In this document: piece after piece, positions 19,164-28,609 of the stretch
How positions within the stretch are numbered: the first letter of the stretch is position 1
Layout: every line of letters begins with the position of its first letter
From: G963704535 sp963704535
Lineage (GTDB): Bacteria; Chloroflexota; Chloroflexia; Chloroflexales; Roseiflexaceae
NCBI GenBank assembly: GCA_963704535.1
Contig: OY969916.1
Location: 7,378,001-7,442,000 of the forward strand
Length of the DNA stretch: 64,000 bases
Reading direction: 5' to 3'
Notes under the pieces: model-generated
What the model was told of the DNA's origin: nothing
Seen by the model: only the letters and a program-made list of their open reading frames with translations
Database searches by the model: none
Translations under genes and position numbers: made by a program

Positions 19164-21950
19164 TCAAGAGCCGCCGCCGCTTTCCTGGAGATAGCGTGCC
19201 CAGCACCGCAGCAAGTACGCCGCCGCCGTATTGCGCGCGATCCCTAGCGGCTGCGATCCGTGGCCGCCCTCGAAGCGCAGCGTCGTGACGATCGCCCGGC
19301 CGGCGCCCCAGGCGATCTCGACCGCGTAGGCGTGCAGGCGCATCGTGCGCGCGTCGAGGCGCCCATAGATCGGGGCCGCCGGCTGCGGGAGCGCGCCGAT
19401 ATCGAGTGCATAGTCGGTCGCGCAGCCAAACAGCAGCAAGCCGAACTCGTCGAGCGGAAAGTCGCCCCAGGCCGGGTGCGGCTCGGCGATCCTGAGCGCC
19501 TCGCGCCAGAACGATCGCTCGATGGTGGGGATCGGCCCTGGTGGCCCCGCGCCGCCCTGGAGCAGCAGGGCAGCGCCCCCGCCCGCCACAAACGCCTCGA
19601 CGGCGGGCGTCCAGGCGGTGGCGATCACGACCGTAGCGCCGTCGAGCGTGTCGGCCAGCGCCGGGGCCAGCGATCGGAGTTCGGCCATTCGCCCGCTCGG
19701 GTCGGCCAGCGCGAGCCCGGCCGCGCCGACCCAGGCATCGCGCGGGAAGCACCACAACGGCCACTCGTTCTCCGCCCGCTCGTCGCCGATCCGGATCGCG
19801 GCCCGTAGGGTCGCCTGGCGTGGCCGATCGACCGCCGGGGCGATGAACTCGGCGATTGCCACCTCGCGGAGCATGCCGGGGGACAGCGCGAACGCCGTCG
19901 TGGTTTCTCCCGCCGCAAACGGCGCCTGTCCCGCAAACTGAGCGCTCCACGCGACGCGCGCCGGCCCGTGAGCCGCCCCATAGTGCGAAGCGATCAGGTG
20001 CGGGCGCACCCTCGCGCCGGCCGTGTAGCTCCACGTATCCCAGGGCGCGGCCCGATCGCCGCCGGCGACCCAAGCGCGCCGGCGATCCCAGCCCAGCTAG
20101 CACCACCAGGTCGTCGTTGAACGCCCGGAAACGATCGGGATCGAACTTCAGTCGGCCCAGGTCATCCCACATGCCCGGCTGTATTGATCGGCGTATCCGC
20201 CTCGCCGGTGACGACGTAGCCGGAGATCTCGCGGTAGGAGCGCACAAGCTCAAGCATAAACTTGCGGTGCAGCAGCGCTTGCTGCCTCGACAGCCGCTCC
20301 AGCTCCTCGCCGCGCTCCCACAGGCCGCTCGCCCGCAGCCGCTGCTCCTGCGCGACGATCTCATACAGCCACCGCGCGCCCTGGGGATTGCTCCGCTCGT
20401 CGGCGACCGTCCACCATGGCCGACCAGCGAGGATGGAGGATGGAGGATGGCGGATGGAGGATGGAGGATGGCGAGTCTCATCCATCCTCCATCCTCAGTA
20501 TCTGGTTCTTGGTTCTTGGTTCTTGGTTCTTGGTTCTGGAGCCGGCGCAGGTCGCGGAACGTATCGGCGTCGCAGAACTCCCCGAACACCCACGGCTGAG
20601 TCGGGCGCCAGCGCGGGCATGAACGAGTCGATCAGGTCGCGGAAGAACTGGAGTTCGGCATAGAAATGGTAGTCGTAATAGTCGGCGAACTCGTTCAGCA
20701 GCCCGCCGTACGCCTCGCCGGAGCCGCTGTTGTCGCGCACCAGCGCATCGCCGGCCAGCGCCTTGACCAGCGCGTACAGGGGCGCCAGGATATCGGCGCC
20801 GACCTGGCGGCCCAGCTCGCAGCCCAGGCTGTAGAGGATCACCGACGGGTGCGGGCGGGCCAGCCGCACCAGCCGCTCGTACTCGGCCGGCGTTTGCTGT
20901 CGAAAGAACGCGCGTCGGCTGCGGCAGCCACATCGGCAGCTCGACCCACAGCAGCATCCCCAGCTCGTCGGCCAGGTCGAAGTAATATTGCGGCGGAAAC
21001 CACAGGCAGAGCTTGACGCCATTGAAGCCCATGCGCCGGAGCCGTTCCAGGTCAGCCCGGACGCGCTCCCGCCCTGGGTTGCTGTTCAGCACGTCCGGGT
21101 ACCAGCCCCAGGAGAGCGCCAGGCGCGGGTAGAATGGGTGGCCATTGAGCAGCAGCGTCGTACCCGCAATTTCCAGCGTGCGCAGCCCGAACCGCACGAT
21201 GCGGGTATCGTCGTCGGTGGTACGCAGCCGGGCTTCGTAGAGCGCCGGGCTCGCGGGTGACCACGGGCGCGGGCGCGGGAGGGTGGCCTCGAAACGGACT
21301 TGTACGTCACTCTCCCCCTCTCCTCCCCTCCCTCTCTCTCTCGTGGCCGAGAAGATGACCTCACCGTCGGGATCGCGGATCTCAAGCGTGACCACTCCAG
21401 GCGTCGAGAGAGTCGCCTCGACCCGTACCCGGCCATCGGCGTCGCCGCGCACGAACACATCCACGAAGATGATCGGTCCAGTACTCGCCAGCGTCACATC
21501 CTGCCAGATACCGCCGAAGATCTGTCCCCAGACATACGGCAGGAAGCCCGACAGGGTCTCTTTCAGCGGAAAGGCCCCCGACAGCGCCCTGGATGACGGC
21601 CCGCGCTCCAGGCTGGCCGGCTTCTCGACGCGCACCAGCAGTTCGGCCCGCTCGCCCGCCGCCGCGCCGCCGATCTCGACCGCGAACGAGTCCCATAGCC
21701 CGGTGTGGCGCCCAACCTCGCGCCCGTTCACCAAGATCGTGCAGTGGTAGCTGACCGCCCCGAAGCGCAGCCACAGCCGCCGGTCGGCCCACTCGCGCGG
21801 GATGGCGAAGCTGGTGCGGTACCACGCCGGGCCGGGCCGATCCTTGGGAACGTCGAGCAGCTCCCAGCAGCCCGGCACGCGGATCGGTTGCCAGGCGGTC
21901 TCGTCGTCGAAGCGAAAGTCCCAGGTTCCAGAGAGCGAGATCTCGTCCAT
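19164..21950 (-). CDS. Glycoside hydrolase family 2-like protein, several frameshifts and an internal repeat array
   Basis: The start overlaps the upstream glycosidase stop (TGATG). Residues 1-150 form a GH2 sugar-binding domain (LSGTWDFRFDDETAWQPIRV, GLWDSFAVEIGG). An Ig-like domain follows, then a TIM-barrel start with MGFNGVKLCLWFPPQYYFDLADELGMLLW-like sequence. Later frames add HPSVILYSLGCELG (the usual acid Glu position), GEFCDADTFRDLRR, PWWTVADERSNPQG and a C-terminal domain ending CWARYLQESGG. The frame changes near 20905, 20590, within the array at 20415-20545, and near 20170 and 20085. The total length corresponds to about 929 codons, usual for GH2 beta-galactosidase/glucuronidase relatives. 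The substrate cannot be assigned. Confidence 0.65.
20415..20545. repeat. Two nested heptad arrays inside the GH2-like gene
   Basis: GGAGGAT-type units (with an inverted ATCCTCC arm) and GGTTCTT-type units lie back to back inside the gene. The frames on each side that match GH2 (GEFCDADTFRDLRR and PWWTVADE) are different, so the reading frame changes within the array. Confidence 0.8.
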
Positions 21951-24176
21951 CAGCCCTCGTCTACCCACGCGAACCGCAGCGTATCGCCCCAGCGACCCTC
22001 CGCGCGCCGCTCATTCACCGTCGCCGCGACCAGCCCTCCGGCCAGCGGCTCAATCGTGATCTGGAGCGGCTGATCGCGCCAGTGCAGCCGGGTGCTGTAG
22101 CGGCGCCCTGGCGCCCGCCAGTCCAGCGGGAGGTTGGGCCGGATATGCAGGGCGTCGTGCGTCGGCGTGAGCCCCAGCAGCGTATGCAGCAGCAGGTGCG
22201 TGGTAAACGCGCCCCAGCCGTAGCCCTCGCCGCCACAGCGCCCGCTCGGCGGCCAGTACTCGCAGCTGATCCCCGGCAGTGTCCGATCCGGCTGGGCCTG
22301 GTGAGCATCCCAGAAGCCGTAGGCGCGCTCGCAGATCGCCCTGGCAAGCTCGGCGGCTTTGTCGTGCAGTCCCGCCGCCGTCGCGGCCTCGACAGCCGTC
22401 CAGGCGAACATGGGCCAGGTCAGGGCGCCCGCATCGAGCTGCTCGATCACCTGGCGTAGCGCGTCGCTCCGGCCGGGCGGCGCGATGCCCAGCGCCAGCG
22501 GCGCCAGCAGCATCACATCCCCGACCTGGGTAAACCGGCCCGCCCGCCCATCGAAGTCAGCATAGCGCCCGTTGTCCGTGGTCCGTGGTCCGTGGTCCGT
22601 TGTCTCGCTATTTCCCTTCGGTTCTTGGTTCTTTGTGCTCGGTTCTTTGTTCTTTGTTCTTTGTTCTTTGTTCTCAGTTGGCTCCCCAGCCCACAGCTCC
22701 TCGGTTCGCCCGGCGAATTCCTCCGCCAGCCTGCCCCACTTCGTCACGTCCCCCGGCAGCGCCAGCGTCTCCGCGAAGTGCGCCATCACACCGCAGGCGT
22801 GCGCGAACGCCGCGTGGAGATCGACCGGGCGAATATGCCGGGTCGGGTGCCCGCCGCCCAGTGGCTGCTCGCCGAAGCGCGGCAAGTCGTCCTGGCCCGA
22901 CTCCCGAACTGCACGCATAGGCCAGCCAGCCGTCCGGGCCGCTGCGATGCAGCCGCCACCAGTCCAGGTACGTGGCCAGGTGCGGGTAGATCCGCTCGAT
23001 CCAGGCCCGGTCGGGCCGCAGAACGTCGAGCCACGCCAGCACCAGCCAGGGGTAGCCCCACGCCGGCGCGGTGCCGCAGACGGTGCCATCGGCGGCGACC
23101 ATATTGTACGACCCATCCTCGCGTGAGCACGGCACGTTCGGCTCGGGCGCATCGGCGAAGGTGCCCAGCAGCAGCTCCTGGGCGGCGCGCGGGTCCGCAT
23201 AGCCCAGCAGCAGCGCGTCGATCGCCGCCTCGGCCAGCACCACTCGTGGCGCCTGGATCTGCATCGCGTCCCAGACGTGGCGATAGATGCCGACCGGCTG
23301 CCGGACCATCATGCGCACCGTCTCCAGGTCGTAGACCAGCCCGCGCCGCCAGTGGCCCGGCCAGTCGCCCGCGAGCTGCGGCGCGCGCGACCAGAAGGCG
23401 TTGTCTTCGGCGATCTTGCGCGCGTAGTCGGCCTCGGCGATCCGGCGGGCGCTGGCCAGGTGGCGCCTGGCCCCGGCGACCGTCTTCCCCCGCGCCAGGA
23501 TGATGTCGAGCGTGCCGCCGACCGGCGCCGCGAAGCCAAGCACGCCGTACAGCCCCACCTGCCGGCCGCGCCGTCCCACGACCGGGACATACCCGGCCTC
23601 CGGCAGCCCAGACCCGGCGACCGCGATCCACGCTGCGGCCAGATCCGGGTCGGCTGCGATGCTGGCATCGGTCGGCGCCTGCGAGGCCCACAGCACGAAC
23701 GCATCGCCATCCTCGAACCCCTGGAGAATCAGCTCTCCGTCGCCGACGCGCCCAACCAGCCCCAACTCGCCCCACTCGCCGTTCGCCGCCAGCAGCCTGA
23801 CATACTCGACCGAGACCGCCACGCGCTGGGCGCCGGTCACGTCGAGCCTGGCGTGCAGCGCATGCTCGCCGATGAGGTGGTAGCGCACCTGGCCGTGGGC
23901 CGCCCCACGCGCGAGCTGAAACACGATCACATGCTTCGAGTGGTAGGGGCTGGCGGCGGCGTCGAAGTCGCCCAGCTCGATCGCGCCGTCGAGCGCGACC
24001 CGAAAGCCGGCGCGGTAGGTCTCGCGGCGACCTCCATACATCCCCGCGTGCGCCGGGTAGTGCCAGCGAAAGCCGGCGCCGAACGAGCGCAGCACGCCGC
24101 GTGGGGTCAGGTTGCGTGTGTGGGTCGGGGTGTCGAGATAGCCATGGGGCGTATAATCATCCTGTGGGAAGAGCAT
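21950..24176 (-). CDS. (alpha/alpha)6-barrel glycoside hydrolase (GH63/GH37/MGH-like), one frameshift
   Basis: ATG 24176 follows GGGAGGCAGGTT. The N-terminal half is beta-rich (MLFPQDDYTPHGYLDTPTHT, FHWHYP-like, GRVGDGELILQGFEDGDAF). The C-terminal half reads as a helical toroid with NVPCSREDGSYN, WGYPWLVLAWLDVLRPD, ESGQDDLPRFGEQ and CEYWPPSGRCGGEGYGWGAF, close to the SGxDDSPR and (Y/W)xGxxW signatures of GH63/GH37-like enzymes. An extra base near 22905 splits it; corrected length is 741 residues. A heptad array at 22570-22680 is read in frame as a TENKEQRTKNKEPSTKNQEP-like stretch. The stop overlaps the GH2-like start, so the two are one expression unit for an unidentified glycan. Confidence 0.7.
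22570..22680. repeat. Heptad arrays (CCGTGGT and GTTCTTT types) inside glycosidase gene
   Basis: CCGTGGT/CCGTTGT units are followed by GGTTCTTGGTTCTTTG and a run of GTTCTTT units, read on the minus strand as a polar Lys/Glu/Gln/Thr/Asn-rich insert in frame between RTEELWAG and YADFDGRAGRFTQVG. Confidence 0.8.
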
Positions 24177-24427
24177 AACCTGCCTCCCGTATGAGGCCTG
24201 TGACCGCTGGCTGAGTATAACATATTCTGTTTGCGCCGTTCCGCCATTCCGCGTTCCAACGCCGCTTGACGTTGATGCTATACTCGATGTACACACGCCC
24301 AATCGCATCCTCTGATGGCCTGCCGAGGCCTGGCCACCTGCTCGCACCTTCCGCGCTCCGGGGTACATAATACAGGAGGCGCTCCACAATAGTTTGTTCA
24401 AGATTTACATAAAATGGGAGATCGACG
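24177..24427. other. Divergent intergenic region, glycosidase / acyl-CoA synthetase
   Basis: This 250-bp, lower-GC stretch lies between divergent genes. TATACT near 24278 and TACATAATACAGGAGGCG near 24363 are promoter-like, but no -35/-10 pair at normal spacing was convincing. No hairpin array is present. Confidence 0.35.
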
Positions 24428-26140
24428 ATGGAAGCGCAGACGCTTGAGACTCGCCCCTGGCTCAAACACTACGATCAGGATGTCCCCGCCACGGTTGGGC
24501 CGTATCCGCAGCGCACGCTGCTGGACTATGTCGCCGATACGGCCAGGCAGACGCCCGATCACCCGGCGCTGCTGTTCAAGGGCTCACGAGTAACCTACCG
24601 TGAGCTGGAGCGACTGAGTGATGCGTTCGCGGCGGCCCTGACCGGCATGGGCGTCACCAAGGGTGATCGCGTCGCGCTGCTCCTGCCGAACTGCCCACAG
24701 TTTATGATCGCCGAGCTGGGCACCTGGAAGATTGGCGCGATCGTCGTGCCGCTCAACCCGATCTACACCGAGCAGGAGTTGGTCGGCCCGCTCGCCAGCA
24801 CTGGCGCCGAGACGATCGTGACGCTGACGCCATTCTACGGGCGCGTCAAGGCGGTCCAGGACCGCACCAGCCTCAAGCGCGTGATCGCCACCAACATCAA
24901 GGAGTATCTGCCGCCGATCCTGCGCCTTCTGTTCACCCTGGCCAAGGAGAAAAAAGAGGGCCACCGGATCGCGCTTCAGCCGGGCGATCTCTGGCTGGGC
25001 GGCCTGCTCAAGGCCCACGCCGGCGCGGCGCGCCCCAGCGTCGCCGTCGGCCCCGACGACCTGGCTGTGATCCTGTTGAGCGGTGGGACCACCGGGACGC
25101 CGAAAGGAGCGCTTGGGCGTCATCGCGACTACGTGGCCACCGGCCTCCAGCTCCTGTCGTGGCTGAAGTCGGCGCTGAACGAGGGCACCGACGTGATCAT
25201 GGCGCCGCTGCCGCTCTTTCACTCCTTTATGAACATCGGCGGGCAGAGCGTCGCGCTGATCGGTCGCCACCCGGCCGCTCTGATCCCCAACCCGCGCGAC
25301 ATGAAGGATGTTCTCGACACCATCCGTAAGGTGCGCCCGGCCTTTATGACCGGCGTGCCGACGCTATTCAACGCGCTGCTCAACCACCCCGACGTGCAGG
25401 CCGGCAAGGTCGATTTCACCTCGATCAAGATCTGCTTCTCCGGCGCCGCCGCGCTCATGGCCGAGACGAAACGGCGCTTCGAGGAGATCACCGGCGGGCG
25501 GATCGTCGAAGGCTACTCGCTGACCGAGACGATGCTGGCCTGCACCCTCAACCCGGTGCGCGGCCAGAACAAGATCGGCTCGGTCGGGATGCCGGTGGCC
25601 GATGTCGAGGTGCGCATCGTCCACGCCGACGATGGCGAGCAGATCCTGCCGGCTGGCGAGGTCGGCGAGATCCTGTTCCGCGGCCCGCAGCTCATGACCG
25701 GCTACTGGCAGAACCCCGAAGAAACCGAGCAAGTGCTCCAGTCTCACGGCGAGGGCGGCCACTGGCTCCACACCGGCGACCTGGGCTACCTCGACGAGGA
25801 TGGCTACCTCTTCATTGTGGACCGTAAGAAAGAGCTGATCAAAATCAGCGGCTATCAGGTCTGGCCGCGTGAGATCGAGGAAGTGATCGCTACCCACCCG
25901 GCCGTGGCCGAGGTCGGCGTGGCCGGCGTGCCCGACGCGGCCAAAGGTGAGGTGGCTAAAGCCTGGATCGTGCTGCGCAGCGGCGCCTCCGCCACCGAGG
26001 ACGAGATCCGGGCCTACTGCCGCGAACGGCTCGCGCCGTATAAAGTGCCGGCCAGGGTCGCATTCCGCGCCGATCTGCCCAAATCGATGGTCGGCAAAGT
26101 GCTGCGCCGCATCCTGGTCGCCGAAGAAAAGAGCGGTTAG
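24428..26140 (+). CDS. fadD: Long-chain fatty-acid-CoA ligase (AMP-forming)
   Basis: The 570-residue protein belongs to the ANL adenylate-forming superfamily: the phosphate-binding loop LLSGGTTGTPKGA, the A5 motif EGYSLTETM, LHTGDLGYLDEDGYLF, the hinge DRKKELIKISGYQVWPREIE and the C-terminal Lys motif LPKSMVGKVLRR are all present. It would activate a fatty acid to acyl-AMP and then acyl-CoA. The specific chain length cannot be read from the sequence, and the fadD symbol is by general similarity. It starts after GGGAGATCGACG. The TAG stop forms the beginning of the following TAGAGATTGG array. Confidence 0.85.
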   Translation: MEAQTLETRPWLKHYDQDVPATVGPYPQRTLLDYVADTARQTPDHPALLFKGSRVTYRELERLSDAFAAALTGMGVTKGDRVALLLPNCPQFMIAELGTWKIGAIVVPLNPIYTEQELVGPLASTGAETIVTLTPFYGRVKAVQDRTSLKRVIATNIKEYLPPILRLLFTLAKEKKEGHRIALQPGDLWLGGLLKAHAGAARPSVAVGPDDLAVILLSGGTTGTPKGALGRHRDYVATGLQLLSWLKSALNEGTDVIMAPLPLFHSFMNIGGQSVALIGRHPAALIPNPRDMKDVLDTIRKVRPAFMTGVPTLFNALLNHPDVQAGKVDFTSIKICFSGAAALMAETKRRFEEITGGRIVEGYSLTETMLACTLNPVRGQNKIGSVGMPVADVEVRIVHADDGEQILPAGEVGEILFRGPQLMTGYWQNPEETEQVLQSHGEGGHWLHTGDLGYLDEDGYLFIVDRKKELIKISGYQVWPREIEEVIATHPAVAEVGVAGVPDAAKGEVAKAWIVLRSGASATEDEIRAYCRERLAPYKVPARVAFRADLPKSMVGKVLRRILVAEEKSG

Positions 26141-26194
26141 AGATTGGAGATTAGAGATTGGAGATGAGCGTAATCTCCAATCTCCAATCTCCAT
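26138..26194. repeat. Heptad palindromic array (AGAGATTGG / CCAATCTCC)
   Basis: Units of GGAGATT/AGAGATT are followed after a GAGCGTA spacer by inverted AATCTCC units. The stop codon of the acyl-CoA synthetase is part of the first unit. Confidence 0.85.
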
Positions 26195-26195
26195 T

Positions 26196-26633
26196 ATGGA
26201 AAAGGCGATGATAAATGTCGATCTAGCTCAACGCCTCAAGCGCGCCGGGTTGAGCTGGCAGCCGGCCGAGCGCGACTTCTTCATGATTCCCGATCGCAAC
26301 CTCGACGGCCAGGTCTTCGTCGTCAGCCAGTTGCCGTCGCTGGTCCAGGTGCTTGGCGGCGAGCCGACCGTCACATTCCATGGCAGTATCGAGTGGGCGC
26401 TCAACTCGGTGCTCTTGACCGAGGTGGTCTGGCTGCCCAGCGAGTCGCAGTTGCGCCAGGCGATCGTTGACCTGATTGGCCCGGACGCGCCGTTGCGGCT
26501 GGAGCGCACCCGCGCTGGCTACCGCTGCCAGATCGCCTACCGGGCCGATATGCTGGAGTTCACCACCGGCAGCGCCGAGGACGCTTATGCCACGACGCTG
26601 CTCCACCTCTTAAAGGCCCGCTGGGTGTCTTGA
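26196..26633 (+). CDS. Hypothetical 145-residue protein
   Basis: Not recognised. The frame from ATG 26196 (or 26208, MINVDLAQRL) has alternating hydrophobic and charged residues typical of a soluble alpha/beta protein: LSWQPAERDFFMIPDRNLDG, TFHGSIEWALNSVLLTEVVWLPSESQLRQ and a C-terminal TTLLHLLKARWVS. No cysteines, signal or membrane span. The start is uncertain because the preceding array ends two bases earlier and leaves no clear ribosome site. It follows the acyl-CoA synthetase in the same direction. Confidence 0.6.
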   Translation: MEKAMINVDLAQRLKRAGLSWQPAERDFFMIPDRNLDGQVFVVSQLPSLVQVLGGEPTVTFHGSIEWALNSVLLTEVVWLPSESQLRQAIVDLIGPDAPLRLERTRAGYRCQIAYRADMLEFTTGSAEDAYATTLLHLLKARWVS

Positions 26634-26636
26634 ACG

Positions 26637-26699
26637 CCAGGCATAAAAAGGGGAGTTTGGGAGGGCTGGCCCTCCCAAACTCCCCTTTTTATGCCTGGT
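26637..26699. terminator. Near-perfect palindrome between convergent genes
   Basis: CAGGCATAAAAAGGGGAGTT... mirrors ...AACTCCCCTTTTTATGCCTG with a central GAGGGCTGGCCCTC. It has both a long stem and T-runs on each strand, so it should work as a bidirectional terminator. The GGGGAGTTTG motif is shared with family 1 elements. Confidence 0.75.
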
Positions 26700-26759
26700 G
26701 GCCGGCGGTTGAGGCTGGCTCTGCCTGCCCCTCTCCGCGTCACGCTCCCTGCTCCACCG

Positions 26760-27374
26760 CTACCAGTGCCACCGTCCATTCGGCCAGCCCCAACCGCCGA
26801 CCGCCATGTTGAGGATGATCAGCACCAGGATACCGGGCCAGAACATCCCGGTGGTGAATAAGAACGCGATGCCGCCCCACCAGATCAAGCTCTGAATCGC
26901 TTGCTGCGGCCGATTGGCGTTGACGGCGGTCACGGCACTCCAGACCGCGATCAGCCACAGAATGCCCGGCCAGATGCTGTGTGTGCCGAAGAGCATTAGC
27001 ACGCCCACGATCAGCAAGATCGCGCCGAACGGGCCGCCCTGGTGCCGCGTGCGCCGTACTGGCGGCGCGGCCGGTGGCGCGGCCATCGGCGCTGGCTGCA
27101 CGTCGACGCGCGGGTAGCTGTGCTGCGGCGCCGGGCGCGTGGGCGCCGGCCGCGGCTGCGGCGTAACAGTGCCCGCTACCAGGCCGGTGCCGCACACCAC
27201 GCAAAAGCGGGCGCTCTCAGGGTTATTCGATTGGCACGTTGGGCATGGCACGCCGGGCAACCGCGTGGTCTGCCCGGTTGCCGCCGGCGCCAGCGATGCG
27301 CCACAGTCGATACAGAAGCGCGCGTCGGTCGGGTTCTCGTCGCCGCAGCGCTCGCAGCGAATCGTGTTTGCCAT
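26760..27374 (-). CDS. Double zinc-ribbon membrane protein
   Basis: The 204-residue protein begins with two zinc ribbons, CERCGDENPTDARFCIDCG and CPTCQSNNPESARFCVVCG (CX2C-CX2C each). A Pro/Ala-rich linker precedes three to four hydrophobic segments with many Trp/Gly residues (PFGAILLIVGVLMLFG, IWPGILWLIAVWSAV, WPGILVLIILNMAVGGWGW). This layout (zinc ribbon, linker, LiaI/LiaF-like membrane part) occurs in many Chloroflexota and Firmicutes proteins of unknown role. The ATG follows AAGGATAGGAACG. Confidence 0.7.
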   Translation of the reverse strand: MANTIRCERCGDENPTDARFCIDCGASLAPAATGQTTRLPGVPCPTCQSNNPESARFCVVCGTGLVAGTVTPQPRPAPTRPAPQHSYPRVDVQPAPMAAPPAAPPVRRTRHQGGPFGAILLIVGVLMLFGTHSIWPGILWLIAVWSAVTAVNANRPQQAIQSLIWWGGIAFLFTTGMFWPGILVLIILNMAVGGWGWPNGRWHW

Positions 27375-27393
27375 CGTTCCTATCCTTCTTCGA

Positions 27394-27432
27394 CAAGGTT
27401 TCGGGTGGCGCCATTCGACTTTATAGTGTGAG
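27394..27432. repeat. 39-bp direct repeat, copy 1
   Basis: Sequence from CAAGGTTTCGGGTGGCGCC to TTTATAGTGTGAG recurs 82 bp later with one mismatch, each copy followed by a GGGGCTGCCCCCTCAAAC palindrome. It sits just upstream of the zinc-ribbon gene. Confidence 0.8.
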
Positions 27433-27475
27433 GGGCTGCCCCCTCAAACCCCCCTTTTTCCCAGAACTGTAAAGT

Positions 27476-27514
27476 CAAGGTTTCGGGTGACGCCATTCGA
27501 CTTTATAGTGTGAG
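27476..27514. repeat. 39-bp direct repeat, copy 2
   Basis: Second copy (GGTGACG in place of GGTGGCG). The unit plus the palindrome that follows appears to have been tandemly duplicated, probably together with the GGGGCTGCCCC element at 27431-27460 and 27527-27552. Confidence 0.8.
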
Positions 27515-27687
27515 TAGGGAAGACTGAGGGGCTGCCCCCTCAAACTCCCCATTTTAGATAGCCTCTTAAACGACGTACTAATCTATCATAATACGCACAG
27601 CGCGGATGAAATGTTTCAGTTTTGTCAGGATGACACGTCTAGTAGCAACTCGTAAATCGTCGATTCACTCTTCCCGGTCGCCTAAAA

Positions 27688-27716
27688 TTGACAGCCTCCG
27701 GGCTACGCGGTATCAT
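27688..27716 (+). promoter_or_regulatory. Sigma70-type promoter of esterase/amidoligase operon
   Basis: TTGACA (27688-27693), a 17-bp spacer and TATCAT (27711-27716) make a near-consensus promoter. Start of transcription would be near 27723, about 40 bases before the esterase ATG. The rest of 27375-27761 holds the 39-bp repeats and no gene. Confidence 0.75.
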
Positions 27717-27761
27717 AGTCGCGTCCCTACTGCTTCCCTGTGTAAAACAAAGGCGCCGCTC

Positions 27762-28481
27762 ATGCATCGCGCGTACCACCGCTGGGATAGTTCCTCGCTT
27801 GGGCGTCCCATGGAACTGCTGGTCTTCGGCCATGCCGGCGCGCCAGTGATCGTGTTTCCCACCTCCCAGGGTCGTTTCTACGAATATGAAGACCGCAAGA
27901 TGGTCGACACGCTCGCGCAGCACCTGGAGCAGGGCTGGGTTCAGTTGGTCTGCGTCGACAGCGTCGACGCCGAGAGTTGGTACGCTGGCTCGGACCACCC
28001 GCGCGGGCGGCTCCACCGCCACGATCAGTACGAGCGCTACATCCTCCACGAGGTGCTGCCCTTCGTCCGCTCGCAGAACAGTAACCCCTTCACGATGGTC
28101 CACGGCTGCTCATTCGGCGCCTGCCACGCCATGCTCTTCGGGCTGCGCCACCCGGCCTTCTTCCGCCGCGTGCTGGGCTTCGCCGGCTACTACGACATGC
28201 GCCGCTTCCTCGACGGCTACCACGACGAGGAGGTCTACTACCATAACCCGGTCGAGTTCGTCGCTGGTCTCCAGGAGGGGCAGGCCACTCAGGACCTTCG
28301 CCGCCTCGAGATCATCATGGCGATCGGGCGCGACGATACCGCTGCCCCGACCAACCGGCAGCTCTCCGATGCGCTCTGGAGCAAGGAGATCTGGCACGCG
28401 ATGCGCTGGTGGGACGGGTGGTCGCACGATTGGCCGTACTGGCAGCAGATGATCCTGCACTACATCAATGGGGCCGACTGA
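27762..28481 (+). CDS. Esterase-like alpha/beta hydrolase
   Basis: ATG 27762 gives 239 residues. The fold markers are ELLVFGHAGAPVIVFPTSQGRFYEYED near the N-terminus, the nucleophile elbow HGCSFGACHA (G-x-S-x-G) near residue 115, and a late His in GWSHDWPYW. It matches the small putative-esterase group (COG4947-like) that lacks a signal peptide. As the first gene of a run encoding an ATP-grasp, a circularly permuted ATP-grasp and a GCS2 ligase, it may hydrolyse or transfer an acyl or peptide intermediate. That role is inference. Confidence 0.75.
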   Translation: MHRAYHRWDSSSLGRPMELLVFGHAGAPVIVFPTSQGRFYEYEDRKMVDTLAQHLEQGWVQLVCVDSVDAESWYAGSDHPRGRLHRHDQYERYILHEVLPFVRSQNSNPFTMVHGCSFGACHAMLFGLRHPAFFRRVLGFAGYYDMRRFLDGYHDEEVYYHNPVEFVAGLQEGQATQDLRRLEIIMAIGRDDTAAPTNRQLSDALWSKEIWHAMRWWDGWSHDWPYWQQMILHYINGAD

Positions 28482-28609
28482 GCGCCAGCCCGCGACCTCA
28501 CGCCGGCGCTGACGTTCCTGGCCGCGCAGCCTGTGTCGATGGCACGCGACTTGGTGCAATGCTCTTGCTGTCCCTTTTTCTTTTGCCTTGTTATACAAGG
28601 AGGTTTCCG

